Assembly (NCBI RefSeq): GCF_938028735.1 | Contig: NZ_CALIMF010000031.1 | Coordinates: 1 to 37,931, forward strand | Length of the DNA: 37,931 bases | Source: an uncultured Thermanaerothrix sp. | GTDB lineage: Bacteria; Chloroflexota; Anaerolineae; Anaerolineales; Anaerolineaceae | Direction of reading: 5' to 3' | In this document: positions 24,946 through 33,543 of the stretch, piece by piece | How positions within the stretch are numbered: position 1 is the first letter of the stretch | Layout of the letters: the number at the start of each line of letters is the position of its first letter | Program-made: the position numbers and the translations under genes | Notes under the pieces: generated by a model | The model's input: the letters and a program-made list of their open reading frames with translations, nothing else | Told to the model about the DNA's origin: nothing | Databases searched by the model: none

Positions 24946-25790
24946 TTTTCTATCGGTACATTGACCAGGTTGCCCCACTCAGTCCACGAACCATCATAGT
25001 TCTTGACTCTGGGGTAGCCCAATAGATACTTGAGGACAAACCAAGTGAGGGAAGAACGTTCTCCAATTCGGCAATAAGCGATAATTTCTTTATCTGGCGT
25101 GATGCCATGGCTTTCGAATAAGGTGCGTAATTCATCCGGGGATTTGAAAGTGCTGTTTTCAGGAGTGACGGCTTGAGCCCAGGGGATATTTACTGCTCCC
25201 GGAATGTGTCCACCCCGTTGGGCGCCCTCTTGAGGATAACCCGGCATGTGTAGCAATTCGCCAGAGTATTCCTGTGGGGAACGCACATCAATCAAAGGGA
25301 GTCTTTGTTCCATGTGACGGAGGACTTCATCCCGAAAAGCGCGAATAGAAGTATCCGGGGGCTTTGCCCGATACTGAGTCGGGGGATAGGTAGGAATATC
25401 TCTGGTTAGCGGACGACCCTCGGCAACCCATTTTGCGCGCCCACCATTCATGATTTTCAGGTGCTCGTGACCATAGTAGGCAAAGAGCCAGAAAGCATAG
25501 CAGGCGAACCAGTTGTGTTTATCTCCGTAAAAAACTACGGTGGTGTCATTGCTGATACCCAATCGAGAGCACAGGGTCTCAAATTCGAATTGATCAATAA
25601 AGTCCCGCCGTAGGGGATGCTGTAATGTAGTGAACCAGTCCACTTTGACAGCACCGGGGATGTGACCGGTTTCATAGAGTAGCGGGTCCTCATTGGATTC
25701 AACGAGCCGAATCGAGGGATCTTCAAGGTGTTCGGCGACCCAGGTGGTTTCAACCAGATATTCGGGATAAGCATACCGGTTTTCACTCAT
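24942..25790 (-). CDS. Thiosulfate sulfurtransferase, two rhodanese domains
   Basis: This 282-residue enzyme has tandem rhodanese domains. The C-terminal one carries the active Cys240 in the CRIGERS loop, as in thiosulfate (rather than 3-mercaptopyruvate) sulfurtransferases. The N-terminal one has YGDKHN where Cys would be and is a non-catalytic structural domain, as is usual. It transfers sulfane sulfur to cyanide or thiol acceptors. The ATG at 25788-25790 follows AGAGGTG. A near-consensus promoter lies at 25827-25855. It is coupled to the SufE gene downstream. Confidence 0.94.
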   Translation of the reverse strand: MSENRYAYPEYLVETTWVAEHLEDPSIRLVESNEDPLLYETGHIPGAVKVDWFTTLQHPLRRDFIDQFEFETLCSRLGISNDTTVVFYGDKHNWFACYAFWLFAYYGHEHLKIMNGGRAKWVAEGRPLTRDIPTYPPTQYRAKPPDTSIRAFRDEVLRHMEQRLPLIDVRSPQEYSGELLHMPGYPQEGAQRGGHIPGAVNIPWAQAVTPENSTFKSPDELRTLFESHGITPDKEIIAYCRIGERSSLTWFVLKYLLGYPRVKNYDGSWTEWGNLVNVPIEK

Positions 25791-25826
25791 GGCACACCTC
25801 TAATTAAGACATACTTTATCTATAAA

Positions 25827-25855
25827 ATAATAAACCCCTCTCAAGGATCTGTCAA
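25827..25855 (-). promoter_or_regulatory. Promoter of the rhodanese-sufE operon
   Basis: Minus strand: consensus -35 TTGACA (25850-25855), 17-base spacer and -10 TATTAT (25827-25832), about 36 bases upstream of the rhodanese ATG. Confidence 0.82.
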
Positions 25856-25860
25856 TGAAT

Positions 25861-25899
25861 GAGCCAAGGTTTTCCATCGTTGTGGAAAACGCTTGGCTC
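25861..25899 (-). terminator. Strong hairpin after the disulfide oxidoreductase gene, no U-tract
   Basis: GAGCCAAGGTTTTCC (25861-25875) pairs with the complement in 25884-25899, giving about 15 bp with one bulged base and an 8-base loop. It lies 23 bases past the stop of the upstream gene and directly before the rhodanese promoter. No T-run follows on either strand. Confidence 0.6.
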
Positions 25900-25922
25900 T
25901 CATCTATACGGGAAAGCGCTTT

Positions 25923-26636
25923 TTAGAATTGGTTGCGGCGCCAGGATCGTTTGAGTTCTTCCATGACTTGATCATCCATAACCAGCATAAGTTTGGTTAT
26001 CAGTGTTTCCTCTGGAACAGCGCCTTCGATGTGAATGACCTCATTGATAACCGTGCGGGGGACGCCATAGACGTGATAGCGGTTGGCTAAGTGAGGGAAC
26101 TCGCTGACTTCCACCATGTCGGCAGTGATCCAGTTGCTAGCCAGGGCAAGTTTGTGGGCGAGCAACACCGCCCGTGGGCAGTATGGGCAGGTGGGTGTGA
26201 CGAAAACTTGGATGTGAACAGGGCGATCGAGGTGGGCAAGCCGTTGCATCGTTGCTAGGCTGAGCTCGGCTTTGCCGCGACTGACCATTAAGATGTCTTC
26301 GATCAGTGTGCCAAACTCATATCCCGAAGGAATGCCAAAGAAGCGAATGCCGTGGTCTTGAGGATGCTGCCCGTTGGATTGAAGAAGCAAGGCCGGTATT
26401 TTGTCTACCTTCAGTGCATCAGCCAAGGCCTTGTCGCGCACGAAATCGCGGATTTCTAGCGAGAGTTTATCAGAGAGAGAGGTGACCTCTTCGGCAAGTT
26501 GACGGGTCTCGGTACAGAAATCGCATTCAATGGCCCCGCCTTCACCTTGGGTGAATAGGAGCAACTTCACAGGATGTTCCATACCACGGAGCAAATTTCG
26601 GACTTGTTCTCTGACTTGCGAGTTTAGTAACGTCAT
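25923..26636 (-). CDS. Protein disulfide oxidoreductase with two thioredoxin folds
   Basis: This 237-residue protein consists of two thioredoxin/glutaredoxin-like units. The first has C38-D-F-C41 with cis-Pro81 in KIPALL, and the second has C150-P-Y-C153 with GVPRTVI. This is the PDO/glutaredoxin-like architecture common in thermophilic bacteria and archaea, where it supports intracellular disulfide formation. The ATG at 26634-26636 follows AGGAGGG. It lies next to a sulfurtransferase operon on the same strand, but a hairpin and a new promoter separate them. It is a mild indicator of a thermophilic host. Confidence 0.92.
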   Translation of the reverse strand: MTLLNSQVREQVRNLLRGMEHPVKLLLFTQGEGGAIECDFCTETRQLAEEVTSLSDKLSLEIRDFVRDKALADALKVDKIPALLLQSNGQHPQDHGIRFFGIPSGYEFGTLIEDILMVSRGKAELSLATMQRLAHLDRPVHIQVFVTPTCPYCPRAVLLAHKLALASNWITADMVEVSEFPHLANRYHVYGVPRTVINEVIHIEGAVPEETLITKLMLVMDDQVMEELKRSWRRNQF

Positions 26637-26804
26637 TTTTCCCTCCTGTAACAGATCGTTTTTGATTATGACTTGAGATTATAAAATAGTATAGAGGAGA
26701 AATATTAGAAAGAAATCATCATTTTCTTCGCATTATTGCTAAAGCCTTCACACCTTTTTAAGGTCACCCATGTTTGAGAATCACAAGGTATAAGACGAAA
26801 ATTC

Positions 26805-26835
26805 TGTTATAATGTAATAGAACATAAGTTCTATT
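26805..26835 (+). promoter_or_regulatory. Extended -10 promoter and inverted repeat before the LuxR-type gene
   Basis: TGTTATAAT (26805-26813) is an extended -10. Directly after it lies AATAGAAC-ATAA-GTTCTATT (26816-26835), a perfect 8-bp inverted repeat spanning the expected transcript start, 14 bases before the ATG. It is a likely repressor or autoregulatory site. Confidence 0.6.
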
Positions 26836-26849
26836 CTTGGGGTGGTCGT

Positions 26850-27377
26850 ATGACCCGAGTGCTTTGGTTGGCCCATGAGAACGCCATATTTATCTTTGAT
26901 GTGGCTCTAACCCCGTCGGATTTGCTTCTCGCGGTAAACAACGGTGAGTGGCAACCACCTGCAGCCATTTGTGCCTTGCTTTCATCTGAAGCACAAAGCT
27001 CTCAAACCCCATTGCGCGGTGTGTTATTGGGTAATTTGGTTATGGTCTATCCGCTGATTTTGGAAGGATCTCAAGAGATTTTTCAACTTGGGCCTCATCT
27101 TCATCTAACGGAGAGGCAGCACCTAGTCTTGCAGGGCATAGCCGAAGGGCTCAGTCTGAAGGGAATTGCCCGGCGCTTGGGAATCTCACAAAGCACAGTA
27201 GCCGCTCATGTTCGTGCCCTTAAACGACGCCTTAACTGCCGTACTTTGCCCGAGGTTGTTCTAAGGGGCTCTGCGCTTGGTCTATGCAATCCCGAGCAGC
27301 ACCTTCCTCCTTTGTATAAAGCCCCAGTAAAACGTTCTAAGAACACCAGGCTGCGTTCACGTTTGCCGAGAATATAA
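26850..27377 (+). CDS. Orphan LuxR/GerE-type transcriptional regulator
   Basis: A 175-residue protein whose C-terminal half is a GerE helix-turn-helix at about 86-150 (LTERQHLVLQGIAEGLSLKGIARRLGISQSTVAAHVRALKRRLN). The 85-residue N-terminus (WLAHENAIFIFDVALTPSDLLLAVNNGEWQPP) lacks the acidic pocket and Lys of a receiver domain and I do not recognise it. The tail after 155 is basic. The ATG at 26850 has GGGGTGG upstream. An inverted repeat lies over the promoter. It stands alone, divergent from the disulfide oxidoreductase and convergent with the DUF493 gene (three bases apart). Confidence 0.82.
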   Translation: MTRVLWLAHENAIFIFDVALTPSDLLLAVNNGEWQPPAAICALLSSEAQSSQTPLRGVLLGNLVMVYPLILEGSQEIFQLGPHLHLTERQHLVLQGIAEGLSLKGIARRLGISQSTVAAHVRALKRRLNCRTLPEVVLRGSALGLCNPEQHLPPLYKAPVKRSKNTRLRSRLPRI

Positions 27378-27380
27378 GTT

Positions 27381-27650
27381 TCAGAGCAAAAACAAAACGC
27401 GTTGATCCTGGCTCAAGTCAGCATAAATGGCATAAAGTTGCTCTTCCGATTCGGCAACAAATGACACGGTGACAGCGCAATATTTGCCGCCATTGCTCAA
27501 CCGTGCGTTGATGTTATCTTCATTGATCTCGGGAGCGTATCGTCTCACTCGCACCATAATATATGTGGCAAAATCATCCTGATTGTAACCGATGACACGA
27601 AGGCGAAAGATAGTGGGAAAATCCATTAGATCGCGCAATGAACGGTGCAT
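27381..27650 (-). CDS. DUF493 (YbeD-like) protein
   Basis: An 89-residue protein with the DUF493 start DFPTIFRLRVIGYNQDDFATYI and a ferredoxin-like alpha-beta pattern (VRRYAPEI, YCAVTVSFVAESEEQLYAIYADLSQDQRVLFLL). The family resembles small ligand-binding regulatory domains, and its function is not settled. The ATG at 27648-27650 has a weak AGGATT upstream. It stands alone and is convergent with the LuxR-type gene. Confidence 0.8.
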   Translation of the reverse strand: MHRSLRDLMDFPTIFRLRVIGYNQDDFATYIMVRVRRYAPEINEDNINARLSNGGKYCAVTVSFVAESEEQLYAIYADLSQDQRVLFLL

Positions 27651-27740
27651 ACTCTGAATCCTATAATCCTTTTTTCAAAGAATTTATACCATAAACTTCT
27701 TGTGGGAAGAACGAATAGCCGTTTAGCATCGTTAGATCGT

Positions 27741-27915
27741 CAATGGTTGTATAAACCATCTATTAGAGTTATACTGTATACCATTGTTGGTCTGAACATT
27801 CCTTTGTGGGTGGGCAGGTGAGGGCCTACCCAAATATTGAGCAACCCATAAACCGCTTTGGGCAACTGTGGACTTCCTAACATAGATATAGTTATAGTTA
27901 TCTGCTAACCAGCAG
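27741..27915 (+). promoter_or_regulatory. Inverted repeats upstream of the beta-helix lipoprotein
   Basis: The 288 bases between the DUF493 gene and 27939 hold several inverted repeats. ATGGTT-GTATA-AACCAT is at 27743-27759. GGGTGGGC/GCCTACCC with one G-U pair is at 27808-27831. CTGCT-AACC-AGCAG at 27902-27915 sits just before the SD. A direct repeat ATAGTTATAGTTAT lies near 27890. No promoter with both boxes is convincing. It may be a structured leader or a set of operators. Confidence 0.35.
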
Positions 27916-27938
27916 TTGCCCCACCAGGAGAAAAAATC

Positions 27939-29600
27939 ATGTCCTTTAAAAATCGAAAATTTAAGCGCTTGCGCCGGGCATACCTTGTAATGGCTGTCCT
28001 ACTAGTGGGTTGCACAGTTCTTGCGCCAGATAATGTAGGAAAAACACAATCCCAATCCCCTATTCCGCAAGTCACCGAAGGCCACGGACCTCAAGCGAGC
28101 GAAACCGTTATCCAGTCCGTCTCTCCCACGCCCTCCCTGGATACAACGGATATATCAGTTGAAGCCAGTGCCACGTCGCGCATCTTTTTACCGGTAATCA
28201 CACAGGCTCCAACCCTTCCTCCCGTCGGCGGGGGGCGGGCTTTTTTTGCTGCCCCTAATGGTACAACTAATGGTGATGGAAGTTTAGAACGACCCTTCGA
28301 TCTGGCCTATGCCATTGAGGATAAAGCAAAAACAGGCTTCTTTCAACCCGGCGATGTCATCTGGGTGCGCGGGGGTACTTACGGACGAGGGGGGCTCACT
28401 TATTTCAACAGTCATTTGCAGGGAACGGTTGACCGCCCAATTGTTGTTCGGGCCTATCCAGGTGAGCGCCCAGTCATCAACGGAAGCATCAAAATCTATA
28501 AACCCAACGTGATCTTTTGGGGGTTGGAAGTCATTAATACCGATCCAAACCGTACCTCACAGTATAGTGGGTCATTCCCGAATGACATTTATCGCGAAGA
28601 TGCGTTTAGCGTCTACGCCACCAATGTCAAACTCATTAATAACATCATGCATGATGCAGCAGAGGGTGTCTATGCCGATGATCGTGCGCCGGATGTGGTT
28701 ATTTACGGTAACCTGATTTATAACAATGGGTGGAAAGGTCCAGACCGAGGGCATGGGCATGGGATTTACGCCCAAAATCAGCAGGGGAGCAAATGGATTG
28801 AGGATAACATTATCTTCAATAATTTTAGCGGTTATAATTTGCATGTTTACCGAGAGAATGATTACCCTCTGCTAAACTTCAATTTAGATGGTAATGTAAC
28901 ATTCAATGGCACATTTCTGATTGGGGGAAGGCAACCAGTACGCAACGTCATCCTGACCAACCAGTTTACCTACAACGAAACCGTGGCTTTGGGTTTTAGC
29001 GAGAATGCTCAGAATCAAAATGTGCGTTTACAGAATGCTTATCTTTTCAACCGCGGTGACTATGCCCTGGAAGTTAAGGCGTGGCAGGGAATAACCCTAG
29101 ACCACAATGTCCTAGGTGGGCAGACCGCACCCTTGGTAAATTTGGTTCAGTCTTTTGGCGCCTGGGACGATAACCAGTACCATTTCTCACTGTCTGGGAC
29201 GCCATTCCTGATCAATGGGCAGGGGCGAAGCTGGGATCAATGGCGCTCTCAAACCGGTTTTGACTCCCATAGCACGTTTACTCCTGCCTTGCCCTCGGCA
29301 ACTCAGGTGTTCATGCGTTCTAACCGCTATGAGTCCAAGCGAGGGCACATTGTTGTGTATAATTGGGCTAAGCAAAACGAGGCGCTTGTTGATCTGAAGG
29401 CGTTAGGATATCAGCTAGGAGATCGTTACGAAATTCGTAACGCGCAGAATTTTGAAGAGAAGATCAGCGGGATTTATCAGGGGGAACCGGTGGCGCTACC
29501 GCTAAATAATTGGAGTGTTGCTAAACCCATTGGCTGGCCTGACCCCCTTCATCCAGTAACGTTACCTGAGTTTGGGGCATTTATTGTGTTGGCGCCCTAG
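27939..29600 (+). CDS. Secreted right-handed beta-helix lipoprotein (pectate-lyase-like)
   Basis: This 553-residue protein has a basic N-terminus, a short signal with lipobox LVGC (Cys25), a Thr/Ser/Pro-rich linker to about 95 containing RIFLPVITQ, and then a beta-helix. The helix begins FFAAPNGTTNGDGSLERPFDLAYAI, the usual start of DUF1565/pectate-lyase-like proteins. Repeating short strands with Asn ladders follow (VKLINNIMHDAAEGVYAD, VVIYGNLIYNNG, WIEDNIIFNNFSG). It is probably a surface polysaccharide-binding or lyase protein, and catalytic residues cannot be assigned. The ATG at 27939 follows CAGGAG. A hairpin lies after the stop. Confidence 0.87.
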   Translation: MSFKNRKFKRLRRAYLVMAVLLVGCTVLAPDNVGKTQSQSPIPQVTEGHGPQASETVIQSVSPTPSLDTTDISVEASATSRIFLPVITQAPTLPPVGGGRAFFAAPNGTTNGDGSLERPFDLAYAIEDKAKTGFFQPGDVIWVRGGTYGRGGLTYFNSHLQGTVDRPIVVRAYPGERPVINGSIKIYKPNVIFWGLEVINTDPNRTSQYSGSFPNDIYREDAFSVYATNVKLINNIMHDAAEGVYADDRAPDVVIYGNLIYNNGWKGPDRGHGHGIYAQNQQGSKWIEDNIIFNNFSGYNLHVYRENDYPLLNFNLDGNVTFNGTFLIGGRQPVRNVILTNQFTYNETVALGFSENAQNQNVRLQNAYLFNRGDYALEVKAWQGITLDHNVLGGQTAPLVNLVQSFGAWDDNQYHFSLSGTPFLINGQGRSWDQWRSQTGFDSHSTFTPALPSATQVFMRSNRYESKRGHIVVYNWAKQNEALVDLKALGYQLGDRYEIRNAQNFEEKISGIYQGEPVALPLNNWSVAKPIGWPDPLHPVTLPEFGAFIVLAP

Positions 29601-29611
29601 ACATTAGGATA

Positions 29612-29649
29612 GCGAAAGCCCCGGCGAGTGGACTCATCGGGGCCTTCGC
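29612..29649. terminator. Hairpin between convergent genes
   Basis: GCGAAAGCCCCG / CGGGGCCTTCGC pair with one mismatch and a 14-base loop. It lies between the stops of the beta-helix gene (29600) and htrA (29675) and could serve both, although T-runs are short. Confidence 0.6.
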
Positions 29650-29674
29650 TTAGAATGGCGCCCTGCCGCACGAT

Positions 29675-31324
29675 TTAGGAGTTAGGGCGTGTGCCGAGAG
29701 TCACTTCTACTTGTTGGGGTTTCCCTTCACGCAGAAGGGTAAGGGTAACTTTTTGCCCGGGAGCGGCCTGAGCCAATGCAGTTTGCAAATCTTCAAACGA
29801 GGTTATAGGTTGGTCATCAAATGCTGTGATGATATCTCCACCAATAAGCATTTGCTCGCTGTTGATCGTGGCTGGTTTGAAGCTCCCGCGTAGACCGGCC
29901 TTGTCCGCTGGACTCCCGCTAACCACATTGACCACCAATACACCTTGTTGATTGGGGTCCAACCCCATGGCCTGGGCAATTTCAGGGGTCAGTGTGCGTC
30001 CGGTAATCCCGAGGTAAGCACCGCTTCGGGTCGTGCTCGAAGCAGAGCTTTGGGTACGAGGACGAGCGCCCAGCGTAACCTCAATCGTCTGCTCGTGACC
30101 ATTGCGCAGGATCGTAAGGGTTACCTTCTGCCCCACGGAAGTAGCGGTGGCAAGGTAACTGGCCAAATCCTCAAACTTCTGTACCGGGTTTCCATCTATG
30201 GCTGTAATCACATCACCACCCACACGCGCTGGGTTACCCTCCAAGGTGATCTGACGATCACTGCCGCGCAAACCAGCTTTGTCCGCAGGGCTATTGGGCG
30301 TCACGTCAATGACCAGTGCTCCCCGTTGATCCGAGCTTAGCCCCATGGCTTTGGCTAGATCGGACGTCAGTGTTGTGCCACTGATGCCAAGGTAAGGGTG
30401 ATCATAATGACCATTGGCAATCAATGCTGGAACAACGCGTCTCACAATATTGGAAGGAATGACAAACCCGATCCCGGCGTTGGCGCGTACCGGAGATTCA
30501 ATCGCTGCTGTGACGCCGATCACTTCACCATGGATGTTGACCAGCACACCACCCGAATTGCCTGGATTAATCGGTGCATCGGTTTGAATGACGTCGGGGA
30601 TGGTGTAAGTGGCCCCACCGCTCGTTGTGCTCTGCACCGGCAAGGAGCGTCCCAAAGCACTGACAAACCCCACAGTCATGGTCCCTTCTAGGCCGTAGGG
30701 GTTACCGATGGCGATGGCTAACTGGCCGACTTTGACCTGTTTTGAATCGGCCAGGCGAACAGGCACCAATTTCTCAGCGGTCACATCAACTTTAAGCACT
30801 GCGAGGTCAGCATCGCTATCGGCCCCGACCACTTTGGCCTCAACCGTATTGCCATCGGCAAATGTTACAGTGATCCGATCGGCTCCATCAATAACATGGT
30901 TATTTGTTACAACGTGTCCTTGGGTATCCCAAACAAAGCCGGAGCCCAGGCTGCGTGTTACAGGTGCCTGATCGGGGGCTTGACCGGGGAAGTTAAATGG
31001 CAGGTTCAGCGAGGGTGCCAAGCGCTGCGTCGTTTGTATGTTGACCACAGAGGGATTTACCTGAGCATACACTTGGGCGAGCGTATCTTCCAACGTGGTC
31101 AGTAGAGTGGCTGATGAGGGGTTTGCAAGGGTTGAGGGGTTGGGAGAAGGTGCCAGGGTTGCGGTTGGCACCACCACCGGGGTTTGTGGCTGTGGTTCAC
31201 CCTGTTCAATTTGAATCTTGGGTAAGTGGAAACCCTGAAGATTGAACGGGGCGCAGGCAGAGGTAAACAGCCCTATGATGACCAACGCCACGGCGAACGG
31301 GAAAAGACGCAATTGTGACTTCAT
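29675..31324 (-). CDS. HtrA/DegP-type serine protease with two PDZ domains
   Basis: This 549-residue lipoprotein has a lipobox TSAC (Cys24), a Pro/Thr/Gln linker to about 70, then a trypsin-like domain with the triad H143 (TNNHVID), D173 (DADLAVLKV) and S257 (PGNSGG). Two PDZ domains follow, each with the VxxxSPADKAGLRG pattern (about 305-410 and 435-545). It should degrade or refold damaged proteins outside the membrane. The ATG at 31322-31324 follows GTGGAGG. Four 11-bp direct repeats 96-135 bases upstream suggest two-component control. Confidence 0.96.
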   Translation of the reverse strand: MKSQLRLFPFAVALVIIGLFTSACAPFNLQGFHLPKIQIEQGEPQPQTPVVVPTATLAPSPNPSTLANPSSATLLTTLEDTLAQVYAQVNPSVVNIQTTQRLAPSLNLPFNFPGQAPDQAPVTRSLGSGFVWDTQGHVVTNNHVIDGADRITVTFADGNTVEAKVVGADSDADLAVLKVDVTAEKLVPVRLADSKQVKVGQLAIAIGNPYGLEGTMTVGFVSALGRSLPVQSTTSGGATYTIPDVIQTDAPINPGNSGGVLVNIHGEVIGVTAAIESPVRANAGIGFVIPSNIVRRVVPALIANGHYDHPYLGISGTTLTSDLAKAMGLSSDQRGALVIDVTPNSPADKAGLRGSDRQITLEGNPARVGGDVITAIDGNPVQKFEDLASYLATATSVGQKVTLTILRNGHEQTIEVTLGARPRTQSSASSTTRSGAYLGITGRTLTPEIAQAMGLDPNQQGVLVVNVVSGSPADKAGLRGSFKPATINSEQMLIGGDIITAFDDQPITSFEDLQTALAQAAPGQKVTLTLLREGKPQQVEVTLGTRPNS

Positions 31325-31419
31325 TGTTCACCTCCACTTCTTCTTAATGGTGTAGGCCTAAATGACTTTAGATATCATCTAACTCAGTTTTGAGTTTAAA
31401 AAAGAAAAACTCGTTTTGT

Positions 31420-31459
31420 CCTTAAACCATCCTCAAGGTAACCTTAAGGTTGGCTTAAG
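31420..31459. promoter_or_regulatory. Four tandem 11-bp direct repeats upstream of htrA
   Basis: On the plus strand CCTTAAA (31420), CCTCAAG (31431), CCTTAAG (31442) and GCTTAAG (31453) start at an exact 11-bp period. Repeats on one face of the helix at this spacing are typical binding sites of OmpR/PhoB-type response regulators. The array is 96-135 bases upstream of the htrA start (minus strand). Confidence 0.65.
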
Positions 31460-31481
31460 AAGTAATTGGGGGGAACTTTGT

Positions 31482-32360
31482 TTAACCGGGGTGTTCGACT
31501 GTGCGGGTAAGCGTTTTGTATAACCAGTATGGGATACGAGCTAGCCAACGCAATGTGACCCCCAAGGGCACTAGTGCCCAATCCACAAGTTCATTGATGT
31601 TGGCAAAGCCTTGTCCGAACCAGACAAGTACTGGTCGGAGAAGTTGAAATGGCTTACTGTGGGCATAGAGTAGAGCCGAGAAAAGTATGACGAGAGAGAT
31701 TGCGAAGCGAAGCCAATCGTTGATTTCCAACCCCGTCCATTCTTGTAGTAAAAGTTCGAGGCCAATGGCAAGAACCAACAGATAAGCCGCTGGCTTGAGG
31801 ATAGGCTCGCGTGCCACAGCGTAGCTGAATATTCCTGCGGCAAAGCGCATTATCAGAATGCCAATGGCTACTCCAATCATAATCACCCAAAATCGATCGG
31901 AAAGTGAAACTGCTGCAACCACGTTATCCAGACTGAAAATCAAATCGGTCATTTCAACGGTCAGGACAACCATCCAGAAGGAGTGCTGTTCGAGAGGATG
32001 AGCATGAGCATCCTCTTCACCGGGCTCGGCTTGTCCCAGATTATCGAAAGCCAGACGGATCAAATAGACGGCCCCAAGCACACGTAGCCATGGGTAATGT
32101 ATGACCCAGGTGGCCAGTGCCAACATCAATCCTCTTCCTAAGTAGGCTCCCAGCAAACCCACTCGTAATGCTGCTGTGCGTTGATTCCCCAGGAGATGGT
32201 GGAGATGATCTCCAAGTTTGGCTAAGGGCCGTGGCCACTGCACAGGTTGATCATCAGGTAAGTGTGCTACCATAGCCCCTAGGACAGCAGCATTATCAAT
32301 TGAAAGCAATCCCTCTAACAAGATGAGTTGAAAAATGATGATTGGAATGCTCCAATCCAC
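31482..32360 (-). CDS. TerC-family integral membrane protein
   Basis: This 292-residue protein has about seven to nine membrane helices and the paired acidic motifs of TerC: LEGLLSIDNAAVLGAMV near the N-terminus and EMTDLIFSLDNVVAAVS in the middle. A His/Glu-rich loop (EPGEEDAHAHPLEQHS) separates them. The family is linked to tellurite resistance and to metal, especially manganese, export. The start is taken as GTG at 32358-32360, six bases after CGGAGG. A GTG at 32417 in frame lacks an SD. The sole Ter-type gene here, it lies between htrA and a recombinase gene. Confidence 0.9.
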   Translation of the reverse strand: MDWSIPIIIFQLILLEGLLSIDNAAVLGAMVAHLPDDQPVQWPRPLAKLGDHLHHLLGNQRTAALRVGLLGAYLGRGLMLALATWVIHYPWLRVLGAVYLIRLAFDNLGQAEPGEEDAHAHPLEQHSFWMVVLTVEMTDLIFSLDNVVAAVSLSDRFWVIMIGVAIGILIMRFAAGIFSYAVAREPILKPAAYLLVLAIGLELLLQEWTGLEINDWLRFAISLVILFSALLYAHSKPFQLLRPVLVWFGQGFANINELVDWALVPLGVTLRWLARIPYWLYKTLTRTVEHPG

Positions 32361-32484
32361 GCAATTCCTCCGCAGAACAAGTTCATCAGCCAAAGGGAGT
32401 ATAACCCAAAGCGCCACCCAGCGGGTTGTGGAAACACTCAGGTTTTACGAAGAAAGGTATCCTGTCTAAGTATGACAGATGTCC

Positions 32485-33537
32485 TTACTCTAAATCCAAG
32501 AGCTCCTCGTTCGCAATCTCGTTATCTGCAATATAACGACGGGGCATGGCTAGAGAAGCCCATCCACCAGCCTGTTGCAAAGCAAATGGATCAACCCCAC
32601 GGCGGGCGGCCTGAGTGGCCCAGTAGTGGCGACAATCATGAGCACTCAACCCTGTTATACCTAGTTGTTCACCCAAAAAGCGAACTCTCTGGGTAATCGC
32701 GCGGGTGGTCATTCCGGCTTTACCCAAGCTGCCATCTTTTAGGCTGGCGCGCAAGAGGGGGGCTTGAGGATCGGTGGGTAAATCGTTCAGCGCCGCACAA
32801 CGGCGGAGAAGCCGTAGGGCGTCGGGACTGAGACGGTGGGTTTGTGTTTTTCCCACTTTGGGGCGAAAGAAGCGCAGTAATCCCATTTCAAGGTCTAAAT
32901 TCTCGACACGCAAGGCCGCAACTTCTCCGACGCGCAATCCATGGTCGAGGAGTAAGCACATGAGCAATGCATCTCGCCGCCCTTGGGGAGTATCGGGTTG
33001 GTATTTAAGCGCTGTAGCCTGTTGTGGGGTAAGCGGCACGGGGGTAGGTTTTTTTGTACCAATGCGCTGTCGTGGTCGCCGTTGATCTAGACGCTGCTGC
33101 TCACGGTGGGAGAATCCCTTGATGCTACGGATAAGGGCATATTCTTCGGGGGTTAGGAAGCCACTTTGAAGAGCTAGGCGGGCATATGTTTTTACAGTGG
33201 AAAGACGAACATTAATGGAGGGTATGGCATATCCTAGGCTTAATTGCCATTTGACGAAGGCTTCTACTAATCCCCAGGTGATTCCACGCCATGCTTCAGG
33301 TTCCTGAGCGAGGTTGCCTATCTGGATACCAAGTGAGGAAAGGAATTCGGCGAAGAGGGCCAAATCTGCATCTTGACGACGCAAGGTGTGGTCAGCACGG
33401 CGGGCGCGGTAATCTGCAAAGCGGTTACGGGCTGCGGCCTCATTGGCAGCGTTTCCAATTTGAATTTCCCTCCCCGGGATAGGCAGGGGGAGATTATTGT
33501 TGTCAGCGAATAAGGGGTTGGAACGCGAAGGTTTCAT
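32485..33537 (-). CDS. Tyrosine recombinase / phage-integrase-family protein
   Basis: This 350-residue protein has an N-terminal SAM-like DNA-binding domain (about 45-145, helical) and a catalytic domain with R202 (HGLRVGE), K230 (KVGKT), H300 and R303 (SAHDCRHYW), W326 (GGW, replacing the second His) and nucleophile Y335 (RRYI). All are present, so it may be active. It resembles XerC/D-like and solitary integrases. No other phage or transposon genes and no att-like direct repeats were seen. A TATAAT lies six bases before the ATG, suggesting a leaderless mRNA. Confidence 0.9.
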   Translation of the reverse strand: MKPSRSNPLFADNNNLPLPIPGREIQIGNAANEAAARNRFADYRARRADHTLRRQDADLALFAEFLSSLGIQIGNLAQEPEAWRGITWGLVEAFVKWQLSLGYAIPSINVRLSTVKTYARLALQSGFLTPEEYALIRSIKGFSHREQQRLDQRRPRQRIGTKKPTPVPLTPQQATALKYQPDTPQGRRDALLMCLLLDHGLRVGEVAALRVENLDLEMGLLRFFRPKVGKTQTHRLSPDALRLLRRCAALNDLPTDPQAPLLRASLKDGSLGKAGMTTRAITQRVRFLGEQLGITGLSAHDCRHYWATQAARRGVDPFALQQAGGWASLAMPRRYIADNEIANEELLDLE

Positions 33538-33543
33538 ACCCCC

